A DNA stretch of 64,000 bases, from assembly GCF_003097515.1 (NCBI RefSeq), contig NZ_CP029188.1, positions 6,802,531 to 6,866,530 on the forward strand, written 5' to 3'. Position numbers and translations under genes: made by a program. This DNA comes from Streptomyces tirandamycinicus. Lineage in GTDB: Bacteria; Actinomycetota; Actinomycetes; Streptomycetales; Streptomycetaceae. Shown piece by piece: positions 50,950-59,160 of the stretch. The notes under the pieces are model-generated. The model searched no databases. It saw only the letters and a program-made list of their open reading frames with translations, and had not been told where the DNA came from. Within the stretch, counting starts at the first letter, position 1. The number at the start of each line of letters is the position of its first letter.

Positions 50950-51273
50950 TCAGGCCGCTTCCGCGCTCTTGAGGCAGCCCGCCACGTGCTCGACCAGCCG
51001 GCCGACGGTGAGCTCGATGATGTCGTCGAGTTCCATCGAGGCCACGAACTCGGCGAAGTTGACGTCGCGCCCGTACCGGGCCTCCAGGTGCCCGGCCAGG
51101 GTGACCAGGTCGATGCTCTCGAACTCCAGGTCCCTGCCGAACCGGGTCTGCGTCCCGACCTCGGTGCCGTCGAGGCCGTCGTCCTCGAGAACCTGCGCGA
51201 TCATGGCCGTGATGTCGGCGAGTATCGCGTCCTCGTCCGCCCCCGGCGGACCCGCCGGATGAGTCGTGGTCAC
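50950..51273 (-). CDS. Free-standing acyl carrier protein
   Basis: The 107-residue protein has a typical ACP four-helix pattern, with the phosphopantetheine attachment Ser53 in GRDLEFESIDLVTLAGHLE (Phe-Glu-Ser-Ile instead of the usual Asp-Ser-Leu). Helix 3 is DVNFAEFVASMELDDIIELT. The GTG at 51273 follows GAGGAGGAGGACAGGAC and overlaps the stop of the dehydratase-PPTase gene. It would be charged by the PPTase domain encoded just upstream and carry the growing chain for the KS-AT, KR and DH proteins. Confidence 0.9.
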   Translation of the reverse strand: MTTTHPAGPPGADEDAILADITAMIAQVLEDDGLDGTEVGTQTRFGRDLEFESIDLVTLAGHLEARYGRDVNFAEFVASMELDDIIELTVGRLVEHVAGCLKSAEAA

Positions 51274-53552
51274 GTCCTGTCCTCCTCCTCGTGTCCGTTC
51301 CGGTGCCGTTCCGGTCCCTCGGTCCATGCCACGACGTACGAGCGCGGGGGAAGTCCCGGGGGATTGGCCACCTGTTCGCACCTGATCCGGTACGCCCGGA
51401 CCGGTGTGCCCGGGGCGCCGCGGACCTCGACCGTCAGCCGGTCCCCGGACGCCGCCACCACGGCGAAGTCCTTGGGACGGCCGTCGAAGCCGGTTCCCTC
51501 AGCCTTGGCCGCCGCCTCCTTCGCCGCCCAGAAGCGGGTGAACCACAGCGCCGCCGAAGCGCCCGCCGACACGCCGGTGCCGGTGGTGCCCGTGCCCGTG
51601 TCCGTGCCCGTGCCTGTGCCTGTGTCCGGGCCTGTGCCTGTGCCTGTGTCCGGGCCTGTGCCCGTGCCCGTGCCGGTCCGGGCGCGGCAGACCGTCAGCA
51701 GCTCGCGCTCACCGGGCGTCAGGGCCGCGGCCAGCGTGGCCCCGGACGGCTCGGCGATCTCCTCGATGTCGATGCCCGGACCGGTGACCGCGCCTCCGTC
51801 CGGGTCCGGCCGGCCCGGGCGCACGATCGCCACGGCCGCCTCGGCCCGGTGGGCGAGGGAGACGGCCAGCGGCGGGAGGGTCCGCCCGTGCGTCCCGGTC
51901 ACCCGGGGGCGTCCCCGCGCGTCGTTGTGCACGCTCAGCTCGGCGGGGAAGACCGGGCCCTCACCCCGCTGCCACAGCCACTGCCGTACGGCGTCCTTGG
52001 CGGCGATCCGGCCGAGCAGCCACTGCCGGCGGCCGCGTGGCGAGTGCCGTTCGTACGCGGCGCGTTCTGCGCTGCCGAGCATATTGCGCATGATCAGATC
52101 GCGGGACGCCAGGTCCGGCCAGCGCTCGTGGACCAACGCCCAGCCGCCGGGACGGGCCTCCGACAGCGTGTGGCGCTCCGGGAAGCGCTCGACCGGGCGC
52201 GTGTGCGGGTCGTTGTCGAACCGGCGGTCCTGCCAGCCAATCAGCTCCGCCCAGACACGGCCGCCGGAGGTCAGCTGGGCATCCGCCTCCAGCAGGTCCC
52301 CGGTGAGCGAGGTGACGCGGACCAGGCACTCCAGCTCGGTGCCGGGCCGCGGCGCCGGACCGAAGAACCGCATCTGCCGCATCCGCACCGGGAACACGAC
52401 CGTCCGCTCGGTGCCGGTCGCCATGATCCAGTAGCCGAGGACCTGCCCGACGTTGTCCAGCAGCGCGCCCGGCGCCGGTGGCGTGGTCAGCAGCGCACGG
52501 ACGTGCCGCCGGCCGATGCCCCGCAGCGCGGTGACCCCCTGGTACGCGGGGCCGTGGAACATCCAGCGCTCGTCGTACAGCTGGGCGGCCGAGTGGTCCG
52601 GCGCGCGTTCGTCGCCGCATCCCGCCGGATCCCAGGGCGGCGGGGGCGCGGGGTACCGCGCGGCGACCTCCACGACGGCGCGGGCGTGCGGCCCGAAGGA
52701 CACGGCCACCCGCCCATGGCCCGCGGGGGCGGCGCCGACCGTCACGTCCGCGGGCTCGGCGGCGGTCAGCCACCGGTCGAACCGGGCGTCGTGCACGGCG
52801 ACCGCGCGCCTGCCCGGCGCACTGCGCTCGGCCGCCTCCATCAGGTGGTGGACGATCGTCGTGGCCGGGACGACCGGCCAGCGGTCGGCCACCTCCGGCC
52901 AGTCCGCCCGCTGCCGGAAGAAGCAGTGGTCGAGCAGGTAGGGCATCGCGGCGGTGCCCACCCGCACCGGGTACTCCGAGCGGGCGCCTGGCACCGCGGG
53001 GGCCGTCCCGTCCGGGTACACGTCCGGGTGCACGTCCGGGTGCACGTCAGCGTGCGGGGCCGGGCCGGCCGGGTGTGCGGCCGGGGGGCCGTCCGCACCG
53101 GGCCCGGAGGGGGGCCGGACCGGGCGGGCCCCGGCCGACCAGGAGGTGCCGTCGGCGGCGGCGGCGAAGGACTTGATCCGGCCGTCGGGGGCCAGACCGC
53201 GCTGGCGGGAGAACTCCACGAACATGCCGGGCGAGGACATCACGGTCGCGCCGCCCACGATGGCCAGGGTGGTCTCGCCCGAGCGCAGCGAGCGGACGGC
53301 CAGGTGCAGGGCGACCAGGGAGGAGGAGCAGGCGGTGTCGACGGTGACGGCCGGGCCGACCAGGCCGAGCTGGTAGGCGATCCGGCCGGAGAGCACGCTC
53401 GGGGTGGTGCCCCAGCCGGTCGTCCGCACCGTCGAGGGCGGCGACGAGCGTGAACGGCCTCCGCCCCGGGCGCGTACGCCGACGGAGCGGGCCCGGCCTC
53501 CGGTGCACCCCCGGCCCCGGCGAGGCCGGGCGAGCGGTCGCACCCCGCGCAC
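51270..53552 (-). CDS. Chimeric frame: modular KS fragment - dehydratase - phosphopantetheinyl transferase
   Basis: One open frame of 760 residues. Residues about 46-145 are a slice of a modular polyketide ketosynthase. After a Pro/His/Asp-rich linker, residues about 190-480 form a double hotdog dehydratase (PYLLDHCFFRQRADWPEVAD with the catalytic His; second half GALLDNVGQVLGYWIMATG). Residues about 580-720 form an Sfp-like PPTase (GPGIDIEEIAEPSG with the metal-binding Asp and Glu; TRFWAAKEAAAKAEGTGFDG). Dehydratase fused to PPTase is known from PUFA- and enediyne-type synthases. The KS slice lacks both of its own flanks, so it cannot work. No ribosome site is seen, and the true start is probably lost or upstream of a rearrangement. 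The stop overlaps the ACP start by 4 bases. Confidence 0.8.
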   Translation of the reverse strand: MRGVRPLARPRRGRGCTGGRARSVGVRARGGGRSRSSPPSTVRTTGWGTTPSVLSGRIAYQLGLVGPAVTVDTACSSSLVALHLAVRSLRSGETTLAIVGGATVMSSPGMFVEFSRQRGLAPDGRIKSFAAAADGTSWSAGARPVRPPSGPGADGPPAAHPAGPAPHADVHPDVHPDVYPDGTAPAVPGARSEYPVRVGTAAMPYLLDHCFFRQRADWPEVADRWPVVPATTIVHHLMEAAERSAPGRRAVAVHDARFDRWLTAAEPADVTVGAAPAGHGRVAVSFGPHARAVVEVAARYPAPPPPWDPAGCGDERAPDHSAAQLYDERWMFHGPAYQGVTALRGIGRRHVRALLTTPPAPGALLDNVGQVLGYWIMATGTERTVVFPVRMRQMRFFGPAPRPGTELECLVRVTSLTGDLLEADAQLTSGGRVWAELIGWQDRRFDNDPHTRPVERFPERHTLSEARPGGWALVHERWPDLASRDLIMRNMLGSAERAAYERHSPRGRRQWLLGRIAAKDAVRQWLWQRGEGPVFPAELSVHNDARGRPRVTGTHGRTLPPLAVSLAHRAEAAVAIVRPGRPDPDGGAVTGPGIDIEEIAEPSGATLAAALTPGERELLTVCRARTGTGTGTGPDTGTGTGPDTGTGTGTDTGTGTTGTGVSAGASAALWFTRFWAAKEAAAKAEGTGFDGRPKDFAVVAASGDRLTVEVRGAPGTPVRAYRIRCEQVANPPGLPPRSYVVAWTEGPERHRNGHEEEDRT
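51571..51685. repeat. 6-bp tandem repeat inside the PPTase domain
   Basis: About 18 units of the type CCTGTG or CCCGTG encode a Gly-Thr-rich string with scattered Pro-Asp in the protein. It lies between the ITPGER-like segment and the WxxKEAxxK motif, in a loop of the PPTase fold. All units are a multiple of three, so the frame is kept. Confidence 0.85.
53118..53415 (-). pseudogene. Isolated internal fragment of a modular PKS ketosynthase
   Basis: About 100 residues, from TTPSVLSGRIAYQLGLVGPA through the active-site stretch VTVDTACSSSLVALHLAVRS and FVEFSRQRGLAPDGRIKSFA to AAAADGTSW, read like the middle of a normal cis-AT type I ketosynthase with no decay. On both sides the match stops abruptly: the N-terminal third and the His-containing C-terminal half are missing. 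It is fused in frame to the dehydratase-PPTase linker. Its sequence type differs from the other KS in this locus (VDAACASSL), so it is not a duplicate of that gene. Confidence 0.8.
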
Positions 53553-53720
53553 CCCGCGGACACCTCGGACACCTCGGACGCCTCGGATACCCGGGACGCC
53601 GGGGACGCCCGGGACGCCGCCGGTACCGGCGAGGGCGGGGCTTTCGGGGACGCCGGGGACGCCGGGGACGCCGGGGCTTCAGGAGCGGAGCAAGCGCCCC
53701 TGGTCGCGGCGGTTCCTCCG
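53454..53720 (+). other. Orphaned linker reading in frame into the ketoreductase gene
   Basis: From just after a TGA at 53451 the rightward frame is open without a start codon and encodes Ala/Gly/Pro/Asp-rich sequence with repeats (SDTSDASDTRDAGDARDAAG and GDAGDAGDAGASG), continuous with the ketoreductase. This looks like an interdomain linker of a larger protein whose N-terminal domains (for example an ACP) are absent here. Confidence 0.65.
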
Positions 53721-55259
53721 GTGGCAGCAGCGCCTCCGGTCGCGGCGCCGAGACGCCTCCGGTCGCGGAAGGTGCCCCTGACCGGCGGCGCCGGTGCCGC
53801 GGCGCCCGCGGCCCTCCGGGGGCGGCGGTTCGCGCTGCTCGGCGACGGGGACGGTGCGCTCGCCGGGGTCACGGGTGCGCTCGCTGCGGAGCTGGAGCGG
53901 CACGGTGCCGTACCCGTCGTCCTCGGCGCCGGGCAGGAACCGCCGCCGTGGGAGGACCATGGGCCGCTCGGCGGCGTCGTCCTCCTGGACCCGCTGGCGA
54001 CGTCCGGACCGCCGGTGCTGCCCGCCGCCTTCCAGACCGTCAAGGCCGCACTGGCCTGCCGCCCCGCACGGCTCGTCGCCGTACGGCTCGCCGAGGAGGG
54101 CCGGGCGGCCGGGCGTTCGGCGGGGCTGCGCGGGCTCTTCCGCACCATCGCCCGGGAGTGCCCGGACACCGAGGCGACCGTGCTCGACCTCGACCCGGGC
54201 GGCGGGGCGGGCCGGCTGCGCACCCCGGACGGCGTCGCCGCCGCGGTCGTCGAGGAACTGAAGGCGGCCGGCGGCCCACCGGTCGTCGTGCGCGACGCCG
54301 GCGGCCGCCACGGGTGGGAGCTGGTCGAGGCGCCCTTCGGGCTGACGGCGCTGACCGGCGCGGGACCGGCCGGGGACGGGGCGGCCGAAGCGGCGGCGCT
54401 CGGACTCGGCCAGGACGCCGTCGTCCTGCTCACCGGCGGGGCCCGGGGCATCACGGCCGCCTGCGCCGTCGCGCTCGCACGCGCCTCCCGGTGCCGCGTC
54501 GAACTGCTCGGCAGGACACCCGCTCCGGCCGGTCCGGAGGACCCGGTGACGGCGGCGGCCCGGGACCGGTCGGCCTTGCGCCGGATACTCGCCGCACGCG
54601 GCGGGTACGGCTCCCCCGCCGACGTCGACCGGGCGGCCCGGCTGCTCCTCGCCCAGCGGGAGATATCCGCGACCCTGGCGGCGGTCGAGGCCGCCGGGAG
54701 CCGGGTCCACTACCGCAGCGCCGACTGCCGCGACGCCGCGGCCGTGCTCCAGGCGGTGAAGGAGATCCACGCGGACCACGGGCGCCTCGACGGCGTGGTC
54801 CATGCGGCGGGGGTCATCGACGACCGGCTCATCGCGGAGAAGTCCGCCGAGTCCTTCGAGCGGGTGTACGGCACCAAGGTCGGCGGGGCCGCCGCCCTGC
54901 TCTCGGCCCTCGACGAACTCCCCGACGCCGGACCGTCGTTCGTGGTGCTGTTCGGCAGCGTCTCCGCGGTGCTCGGCAACCGGGGCCAGGCGGACTACGC
55001 GGCGGCCAACGACGCCCTGGAGACCCTGGGCGAGCAGTGGGGAGCCCGTACCGGACGGCGGGCGCTGACGGTCCACTGGGGCCCCTGGGCCCCCGGCGGC
55101 CTGCACACCGGCATGGTCCGACCGGAGCTCGCCCGGGCGTACGCCAGACGGGGGATCACCCTGATCGACCCCGAGGAGGGGCCGCCGGCACTGCTGCGGG
55201 AACTCGCCTGGGGCGGCCTGACGGCCGGGGCGGTCGTCCACACCGCCTCGGAGTGGTGA
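53721..55259 (+). CDS. Ketoreductase protein of a PUFA/hglE-type synthase, N-terminus probably missing
   Basis: From the GTG at 53721 the frame gives 512 residues. Residues about 25-210 are the structural half of a PfaA-type KR, and residues about 228-505 the catalytic half: VVLLTGGARGITAACAVALA (NADPH loop), GRLDGVVHAAGVIDDRLIAE, FVVLFGSVSAVLGNRGQADY with the Ser and the Tyr, followed by AAAND. It reduces beta-keto groups on the ACP-bound chain. No ribosome site precedes the GTG and the open frame runs back to 53454 through linker sequence, so this is probably the C-terminal part of a larger synthase. The stop at 55259 is one base from the ATG of the KS-AT gene. Confidence 0.82.
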   Translation: MAAAPPVAAPRRLRSRKVPLTGGAGAAAPAALRGRRFALLGDGDGALAGVTGALAAELERHGAVPVVLGAGQEPPPWEDHGPLGGVVLLDPLATSGPPVLPAAFQTVKAALACRPARLVAVRLAEEGRAAGRSAGLRGLFRTIARECPDTEATVLDLDPGGGAGRLRTPDGVAAAVVEELKAAGGPPVVVRDAGGRHGWELVEAPFGLTALTGAGPAGDGAAEAAALGLGQDAVVLLTGGARGITAACAVALARASRCRVELLGRTPAPAGPEDPVTAAARDRSALRRILAARGGYGSPADVDRAARLLLAQREISATLAAVEAAGSRVHYRSADCRDAAAVLQAVKEIHADHGRLDGVVHAAGVIDDRLIAEKSAESFERVYGTKVGGAAALLSALDELPDAGPSFVVLFGSVSAVLGNRGQADYAAANDALETLGEQWGARTGRRALTVHWGPWAPGGLHTGMVRPELARAYARRGITLIDPEEGPPALLRELAWGGLTAGAVVHTASEW

Positions 55260-55260
55260 C

Positions 55261-58200
55261 ATGGCCGCCGGAGGTGCGCGTGCCGGCACGGCCCGGACCG
55301 CGGGCGGCGGGTGCGGAGGACCCGGCCATGGCCGTCGCGCGGTGCCCGTCGCCATCACGGGAATGGCCGTACTGCTGCCGGGAGCCCGCGATCTGACGGC
55401 GTACTGGCGCAATCTGGCCGCCGGGGCCGACGCCATCGGCGAGGTGCCCGAGGGCCGCTGGGACGCCGCGTACTACCGCCCCGGAGCGGCGGGCGAACCG
55501 GCCGCGGCGGACCGGGTGTACTGCCGGCGCGGCGGTTTCGTGGACGCGCTGGCTGACGTGGACGTGGCCCGCTTCGGCATCATGCCCAGTTCGGTGTCCG
55601 GGACCGAACCCGACCAGCTGATCGCGCTCCAGGTGGCCGCGTCCGCCATCGCCGACGCGGGCGGCGAGGACCGGCTGCCGGCTCGGGAGCGGATCGGCGT
55701 CGTGCTCGGCCGGGGCGGCTATCTGACGCCGGGGCTGGTCCGCCTCGACCAGCGGGTGCGCACCGCGGCCCAGCTGGTGCGCACGCTCGGGGAGTTGCTG
55801 CCGGGCCTCGGAGCCGAGCAGCTCGCCCGGGTACGGGAGGCGTTCACCGAACGTCTGGGTCCCGACCGGCCGGAGAACGCCATCGGGCTGGTCCCCAATC
55901 TGGCGGCCTCCCGGCTGGCCAACCGGCTCGACCTGCGCGGGCCCGCCTACACCGTGGACGCCGCGTGCGCCTCCTCGCTCGTCGCCGTGGACCAGGCGGT
56001 CGGCGAGCTGGCGTCCGGCCGGTGCGACCTGGTGCTCGCCGGCGGGGTGCACCACTGCCACGACATCACGCTGTGGAGCGTCTTCTCGCAACTGCGCGCC
56101 CTGTCCCCGAGTCAGCGCATCCGCCCCTTCCACCGGGACGCGGACGGCATCCTCATCGGCGAGGGCACGGGCGTGGTGGTGCTGAAGCGGCTGGCGGACG
56201 CCGAACGGGACGGGGACCGGATCTACGCGGTCGTCCGGGGCACCGCGGTCGGCAGCGACGGGCGTACGGCGGGACTGGCCAGCCCCGATCCGCGCGGCCA
56301 GGTCCGCGCCGTGCGGCAGGCGTGGGAGGCGGCCGGGCTGGACCCGGCCGAGCCGGGGTCGGTCGGTCTGCTGGAGGCGCACGGCACTGCCACCCCTGCC
56401 GGTGACGCGGCCGAACTGCGCACGCTGAGGGAGGTGTTCGGGCCGCCGGACGGGCGGAACGCCCACGGCGGTGACGGCGGCCACGGCGGTGACGGCCGAA
56501 CGGCCGTGATCGGCTCGGTGAAGTCGATGATCGGCCATGCGATGCCGGCGGCGGGGGTCGCGGGCCTGGTCAAGGCGGCTCTCGCCGTGCACCACGCGAC
56601 ACTGCTGCCGACCCTGCACTGCGACGATCCGCACCCCGCGCTCGCCGGCACGCGTTTCCGTCCGCTCGCAGCGGCGGCGCCCTGGGAGCCGGGCCCCGGC
56701 GGCACTCCGCGCCGGGCCGCGGTGAACGCCTTCGGGTTCGGCGGGGTCAACGCCCATGTCGTCCTCGAACAGGCGCCGCAGGCACGGCCGTTCACGGCCA
56801 CGCCGGGAGGGCGGGCCGCGTTCCCGGCGGCCGCCGAAGGGGCGCCGGGCCGTCCGGGCCGGACACGGGCGGTCACCGCGGTGACCGAGCCGGAGCGCGT
56901 ACTGCTGCTCGCGGCGGGCACACCGGAGGACCTCGCCGCCCGGCTGGACGCCGACGACTCCACCGTGCTGGCGCCGGGGCCCGCCCCCGCCGGCCGCCCC
57001 ACCGGGCGGACCCGTCTCGGGATCGTCGGCCCCACGCCGAAACGGCTGGCGCTCGCCCGCCGGGTGGCCGCCAAGGGCCGGGCGTGGCACGGCCGCAGCG
57101 ACGTGTGGTTCGCCCCGTACCCGCTGCTCGGCGGCGACCGGCCGGGCCGGATCGCGTTCGTCTTCCCCGGGCTGGAGGGCGAGTTCGAGCCGCGCGTCGA
57201 CGACGTCGCCGAGCGCTTCGGTCCCGCCGGGCCGGGGCCGCGGAGCGGAGTGGCGGCGGCGCGGGTCGGGGACGTCGGCCGGCACGGGCTGGGCGTGGTC
57301 GCGGTGGGCAGGCTGCTGGACGCGGCGCTGCGCCGGATGGGCGTCGTACCGGAGGCGGTGGCCGGGCACAGCATCGGCGAGTGGACGGCGATGGCGGTCG
57401 CGGGCCTCTACTCCGAGCGCGCGGTCGACGACTTCATGGCGTCGCTCGACCCCGACGCGGTGACGGTGCCCGACCTCGCCTTCGCCGCGGTGGGCGCGTC
57501 GGCGGACCGCGTCATGGCGGGGCTGGCTGCCCTTCGGCTGCCGGTGACCCTGTCCCACGACAACGCGCCGAGCCAGTCGATGGTCTGCGGACCGCCGGAC
57601 GCGGTCGGGGAGTTCGTCCGCGCCTTCCGCGCGCGGGGCGTGCTGTGCCGTGTGCTGCCGTTCCGCTCGGGATTCCACACGCCCATGCTGGAGCCCTCGC
57701 TGGGACCGTTCCGCGCCGCGGCCGAGCGCTTCGCGCTGCACCCGCCCACGGTGCCGGTCTGGTCGGGCACGACGGCGGCCCCCTTCCCCGGTGACGAGGC
57801 GGCCGTCCGGGAGCTGTTCGTCCGCCATCTGCTGGAGCCCGTGCGCTTCCGCCAGTTGACGGAGTCGCTGTACGCGGCGGGGTTCCGGGCCTTCGTCCAG
57901 GTCGGTACGGGAGGCCTGGGGTCGCTCATCGGGGACACGCTGGCGGGCCGGGACCATCTCGCCGTCGCCGCCAACTCCCCGCATCGGCCGGGCCTGGCCC
58001 AGCTCAGACGTGTCGCGGTGGCGCTGTGGACGGTGGGCGCGGCGGTCGACCCCGGCGTCATCGACGTCGACCGCGACGTCGACCGCGACGTGATCGACCC
58101 CGTTGCGATGGACTCCGGTGCGATCGGCCCCGTTGCGATCGACCGCGACGTGATCGGCGCCGGTGCGATCGACCGCCGTGGCCCCGCGCCTGACGGGGCG

Positions 58201-58930
58201 CCGGACCGCCGCCCCTCCGCCCCCCGCGCCGATGCCGTCGTCGGGGCGGCCACCGGGCCCGCGCCGGACGGGGTGGGCGGCGCCGTCCCGCCACGGCTGC
58301 CGGTACGCCTCGACCTGAGCGGCGGGCTGGTCTCGCTGGATCCGGGTGTGCTCTCCGGGCTGCGGCTGTCGCTGCGGTCCGGGCGCGGGGACGTCGCGGC
58401 GGGGGCGGCCACGAACCCGCCTTCGGTACCGGCGGCCGCCGCAGTGGGACCGGCCGCAGCAGCACCCGCCGCAGTAGCACCCGCCGCAGTAGCACCCGCC
58501 GTGGTTGGACCCGCCGCCGGTACGGCGGAACACACCCCCACCGGGGGCGCCGTGGGGTCCCCGCTCGCCCGCGGCGGCGGGCGGCGGGCGCAGACCACCG
58601 GCCCCGGTGCCGAACACCCGGCGGACCGTTTCCCCGCGTTGGCGGAGCTCGACGCGCTGATGCGGGAGACGGCGGCCACCGCCGCCGAGCTCATCGAGGC
58701 GGCCGGCCGCGGCCCCGTCCCGGTTCGCAGGCCCGGCGGCGCGGCGCGCACCCGGGCCCGTCCACTGGCGGATCGCCGACAGCACGGTCGACTCCGCCGA
58801 CTTCATCGCGGGCATCGAGATCGGCTTCGGCCAGAGCCTCGACAAACTCGTGGCGGCCCTCGCCGCAGACCCGCATGGCACCGACAGCACCGACAGCACC
58901 GACAGCACCGACACAAGGAGCGCGCAGTGA
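55261..58930 (+). CDS. KS-AT protein of the PUFA/hglE-type synthase, with a probable frameshift near 58735
   Basis: The ketosynthase (about 27-495) has Cys236 in TVDAACASSLVAVDQAVGEL, His in LEAHGTATPAGDAAEL and SVKSMIGHAMPAAG. The acyltransferase (about 625-920) has AFVFPGLEGEF, Ser704 in VAGHSIGEWTAMAV and SGFHTPMLEPSLG. This KS group is that of PUFA and heterocyst-glycolipid synthases, which antiSMASH calls hglE-KS. After 920 come repetitive linkers. The ATG-started frame reads on to 59160, but after about residue 1158 it becomes Arg/His-rich. The next frame from about 58740 gives a sensible end (WRIADSTVDSADFIAGIEIG, then FGQSLDKLVAALAADPHG) with a TGA at 58928-58930, so a one-base indel in a GCGGCGCGGCGCGC run is likely. 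Confidence 0.82.
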
Positions 58931-59160
58931 CCCACTCAGCCGGCGACCGCAGGGTGACCGCAAACCTGGCTCTCAGCCTCGACGGGCGTTACCACGGCCC
59001 CGACGGGGCCGGCGATTGCGGCGCCGTGGCGGCCCGGCGCCCGGCCCGCACCGGCGCGGGTCGCCACCGTCCGGCTGTGCACCGCCCGGGGCATCCGGCG
59101 CTCACGCCCCCGCCTCCCGCGGGCGGCCCCGTGCTCAGCGCAGGTCGACGATCCGCTTGA
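58927..59160 (+). pseudogene. Truncated dihydrofolate-reductase-family remnant
   Basis: A GTG at 58927 preceded by AAGGAGCGCGCA opens a frame whose first residues, VTANLALSLDGRYHGPDGAG, are the standard start of a RibD/DHFR-like protein. After about 38 residues the similarity ends in Arg/Pro-rich sequence, and the frame stops at 59160 inside paaK on the other strand. The remaining 150 or so residues of the family are missing. The GTG overlaps the true KS-AT stop, so it would have been the next gene of that operon. Confidence 0.6.

Noticed and set aside
53118..53415. A working ketosynthase domain at the start of the dehydratase-PPTase protein
   Set aside because: Only the Cys-containing middle third is present; both catalytic His regions and the N-terminal part are missing.
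53450..55396. Alternative rightward frame over the KR region
   Set aside because: Arg/Gly-rich and out of frame with the conserved KR motifs.
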